From: Anaerolineales bacterium
GTDB lineage: Bacteria; Chloroflexota; Anaerolineae; Anaerolineales; DRMV01
Assembly: GCA_026991215.1 (NCBI GenBank)
Contig: JALXBY010000086.1
Coordinates: forward strand, 1-7,330
Direction: 5' to 3'
Length of the DNA: 7,330 nucleotides
A program made the position numbers and the translations under genes. How positions within the stretch are numbered: the first letter of the stretch is position 1; the number at the start of each line of letters is the position of its first letter. Shown one piece after another: positions 6,212 through 7,330 of the stretch. Below the pieces are notes generated by a model that was not told the origin of the DNA, ran no database searches, and was given only the letters and a program-made list of their open reading frames with translations.

Positions 6212-6229
6212 CGGGCTAATTATAGCCCG
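6212..6229 (-). promoter_or_regulatory. Perfect palindrome containing a TATAAT -10 box (possible fmdB promoter/operator)
   Basis: CGGGCTA (6212-6218) and TAGCCCG (6223-6229) are perfect 7-bp arms around ATTA. Read on the minus strand the centre and inner arm form TATAAT (6224-6219), an exact -10 hexamer about 67 nt before the fmdB-type ATG. No matching -35 hexamer or TGn extension is present. The site lies 18 nt after the hsp20 stop. It could be a regulated promoter whose -10 is covered by a dimeric repressor, or a transcript-end hairpin without a T-run. Confidence 0.4.
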
Positions 6230-6247
6230 CTGGTGTGTACCCTGGGC

Positions 6248-6703
6248 TTACTTTTTGCGGCCCTTCTTGTTGTTGATGACGATGGTCTTGGGCCGCACCT
6301 CTTCCACCTTGGGCAGCACCAGGGTCAGCACGCCGTTTTCGTAGGTGGCTTCGGCCTCGTCGGCAATCACCGGCACGGGCAGCCGCACCGTGCGGCTGAA
6401 GGCACCGGCCCGGCGCTCCCGCAGGTAGTAGGTGGCGTTCTCCTCCACCACGTCCTCTTCCACCCGACCGCGGATGGTCAGCGTGTCACCCGTGATGCGG
6501 ATGTCCACCTTCTCCGGGTCCACACCGGGCAGCGCGACCTTGACCACCACCGCGTCGTCGGTCTCATAGAGGTCCATGGCCGGCGCCCACAGCCATTCCC
6601 GCTCCTCCCAGCGCAGCAACGGCCGGGTAACCTCCCGCAGCAGTTCGTCCATGGTGCGCTCCAGCGCGGTCAACTCGCGGAAGGGATCCCACCTGGCCAG
6701 CAT
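6248..6703 (-). CDS. Small heat shock protein, Hsp20/alpha-crystallin family
   Basis: An ATP-independent holdase chaperone that keeps unfolding proteins soluble, cytoplasmic and normally oligomeric. It has 151 residues, typical length. The N-terminal arm (1-40) begins MLARWDPFREL, a common bacterial class A opening. The alpha-crystallin domain spans about 41-135, with PAMDLYETDD (41-50), VALPGVDPEKV (56-66), GAFSRTVRLP (100-109) and the signature ENGVLTLVLPK (122-132). The C-terminal I-x-I motif that docks into neighbouring subunits is Ile141-Val-Ile143, followed by a Lys/Arg-rich tail. The start has AGGAGG (6716-6711) seven bases before the ATG. It stands alone between 118-nt and 95-nt gaps, with its own promoter and upstream repeats, so it is probably a separate stress-responsive unit. 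Confidence 0.96.
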   Translation of the reverse strand: MLARWDPFRELTALERTMDELLREVTRPLLRWEEREWLWAPAMDLYETDDAVVVKVALPGVDPEKVDIRITGDTLTIRGRVEEDVVEENATYYLRERRAGAFSRTVRLPVPVIADEAEATYENGVLTLVLPKVEEVRPKTIVINNKKGRKK

Positions 6704-6756
6704 GGCTCCACCTCCTTCCCGGGGTTTGGGCTTTGAGGCAGTGGACCTTGGGCGCT

Positions 6757-6784
6757 TCTATAGTTAAGGGAGGAGTGTTAGCAA
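6757..6784 (-). promoter_or_regulatory. Probable hsp20 promoter
   Basis: On the minus strand TTGCTA (6784-6779) and TATAGA (6762-6757) are separated by 16 bp; each matches four of six housekeeping-sigma consensus positions. Transcription would start near 6750, leaving a leader of about 47 nt. CTAACACTC (6780-6772), inside the spacer and overlapping the -35, resembles one half of the HrcA operator CIRCE, but the second half is missing, so HrcA control is not supported. Confidence 0.45.
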
Positions 6785-6787
6785 AAG

Positions 6788-6820
6788 CGTAAGTGGTTCG
6801 TAAGGGTTCCGTTAAAGCCG
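6788..6820 (-). promoter_or_regulatory. Three 11-bp direct repeats upstream of the hsp20 -35
   Basis: On the minus strand the hexamers TTAACG (6815-6810), CTTACG (6804-6799) and CTTACG (6793-6788) occur exactly every 11 bp and end 3 bp before the proposed -35. Evenly spaced 11-bp direct repeats next to a -35 are the arrangement bound by OmpR/PhoB-family response regulators, and TTAACA-type repeats are known for PhoP. The binding protein is not identified here. Confidence 0.45.
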
Positions 6821-6821
6821 C

Positions 6822-7100
6822 CTACAGTTGCACGTGTTCTTCCACCGGCAACACGAAAATCATGGCGTGGCGCAGGGTTTCGTCTTCCCCCACGGTCACG
6901 TGCCGGCGGATGATGTCCAGGACTTCGTCCACCTGGTCCGCGGGCACGCCAATCATCAGGGTATCCACCCCCCGGCGCATGAAACCGCCGGTGGTGGCCA
7001 CTTGCGTCACCCGATGCCCGGCTTCCAGCAGGGCCTGCATGATGCGGGCGGTGTCCGTATCCTGAACGATGGCGATTACCAGTTTCGTCTTGGTCTCCAT
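6822..7100 (-). CDS. Cyclic-di-AMP receptor-like protein (DarA/PstA, PII-like fold)
   Basis: A small PII-like signalling protein of the cyclic-di-AMP receptor family (PF06153), cytoplasmic and usually trimeric. It has 92 residues. KLVIAIVQDTDTARIMQ (6-22) matches the first strand and helix, ATTGGFMRRG (35-44) the conserved T-loop/ligand region, and IGVPADQVDEVLDII (50-64) the middle segment. The end, IFVLPVEEHVQL (81-92), closely resembles the Bacillus DarA tail (FVLPVEQFHQF). The stretch between about 66 and 79 is much shorter than the B-loop of Bacillus DarA, so the ligand site may differ. The ATG at 7100 has a modest GGAAAG (7114-7109) eight bases upstream. The gene is transcribed alone, divergently from the dehydrogenase gene. 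Its downstream partner in the cell is not known. Confidence 0.88.
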   Translation of the reverse strand: METKTKLVIAIVQDTDTARIMQALLEAGHRVTQVATTGGFMRRGVDTLMIGVPADQVDEVLDIIRRHVTVGEDETLRHAMIFVLPVEEHVQL

Positions 7101-7259
7101 GGGGCAAACTTTCCGGGGAAGGGCTGGGGAGAAGTATACCCGCGCGGCCAGGGCTGCTTGCCCAAATCCCCAACACAGGTTCTTGCCTTTTTTGGTATGC
7201 TTGTAACCCCAGGCCCCGCCTGACGATGGGCTGCGGAACCCGCCGTGAGGAGGCCCAAG
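7101..7259. promoter_or_regulatory. Divergent intergenic region between the DarA-like gene and the dehydrogenase gene
   Basis: This 159-nt gap must hold start signals for both directions. On the minus strand TATACT (7138-7133) is a good -10 candidate for the DarA-like gene, without a clear -35 at normal spacing. On the plus strand TATGCT (7196-7201) is a weak -10 candidate for the dehydrogenase gene, also without a good -35. A short inverted repeat CAGGC/GCCTG lies at 7210-7222. GGAGG (7249-7253) is the dehydrogenase ribosome binding site, six bases before its ATG. Confidence 0.35.
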
Positions 7260-7330
7260 ATGCTCCAGCCCGACCGCATTGTACGCACCATCTGCCCCTA
7301 CTGCGGCGTAGGGTGCAATATGGACCTGTA
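7260..7330 (+). CDS. Molybdopterin oxidoreductase N terminus, probably formate dehydrogenase catalytic subunit (cut by right edge)
   Basis: Only 23 residues are in the window. They contain TICPYCGVGCN with Cys12, Cys15 and Cys19 in C-x2-C-x3-C spacing, the first three ligands of the N-terminal 4Fe-4S cluster in molybdopterin oxidoreductases. TICPYCGVGC followed by a short hydrophobic strand is typical of formate dehydrogenase alpha subunits, which oxidise formate to CO2 at a molybdenum or tungsten bis-pterin centre. Assimilatory nitrate reductase has nearly the same opening and cannot be excluded. The ATG at 7260 has GGAGG (7249-7253) six bases upstream. This is the only plus-strand gene in the window. 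Confidence 0.8.
   Translation, partial: MLQPDRIVRTICPYCGVGCNMDL

Noticed and set aside
6772..6780. HrcA/CIRCE operator at hsp20
   Set aside because: Only one half-site matches (seven of nine bases); the expected inverted second half nine bases away is absent.
7176..7192. Plus-strand AGG/CCT stem followed by six Ts as a terminator
   Set aside because: The stem has only three pairs and no plus-strand gene lies upstream to be terminated.

Overview
This GC-rich bacterial window holds ten protein-coding genes, packed head to tail. Nine lie on the minus strand and one, cut by the right edge, lies on the plus strand. The mix fits a Chloroflexota (Anaerolineae-like) genome: separate nuoA, nuoB, nuoC and nuoD genes, a PccB/MmdA-type carboxyltransferase, a short FmdB-type zinc ribbon protein and a DarA-type cyclic-di-AMP receptor protein. 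That assignment is an inference from gene content and base composition; there is no rRNA or other strong marker.

Reading the minus strand right to left: a cyclic-di-AMP receptor-like protein (7100-6822); a small heat shock protein of the Hsp20 family (6703-6248) behind a recognisable promoter with 11-bp direct repeats upstream of it; then a probable transcription unit of an FmdB-type zinc ribbon protein (6152-5892), a XerC/XerD-like tyrosine recombinase (5888-4899), a very tryptophan-rich small membrane protein (4865-4356) and an acyl-CoA carboxylase carboxyltransferase subunit (4369-2807). After a 102-nt gap with an extended -10 promoter comes the complex I operon: nuoA (2704-2348), nuoB (2357-1872), nuoC (1781-1266), an unrecognised coiled-coil protein with a C-terminal membrane anchor (1243-680) and the N-terminal 220 residues of nuoD (661 to the left edge). 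On the plus strand a molybdopterin oxidoreductase, most likely a formate dehydrogenase catalytic subunit, starts at 7260 and runs off the right edge.

NuoB, NuoC and NuoD belong to the peripheral arm of NADH:quinone oxidoreductase and NuoA to its membrane arm. All key residues visible here are intact (the four NuoB cysteines for cluster N2, the NuoD quinone-site His and Tyr), so the operon looks functional. The carboxyltransferase would handle propionyl-CoA or a related acyl-CoA. The remaining genes serve proteostasis, DNA recombination and nucleotide signalling.

No CRISPR array, insertion sequence, tRNA or rRNA was seen. The most unusual item is the repeat-bearing, probably tail-anchored coiled-coil protein encoded inside the nuo operon between nuoC and nuoD. 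Its internal 54-bp repeats differ only at synonymous sites. Next in interest are the regulatory sequences around hsp20 and fmdB.
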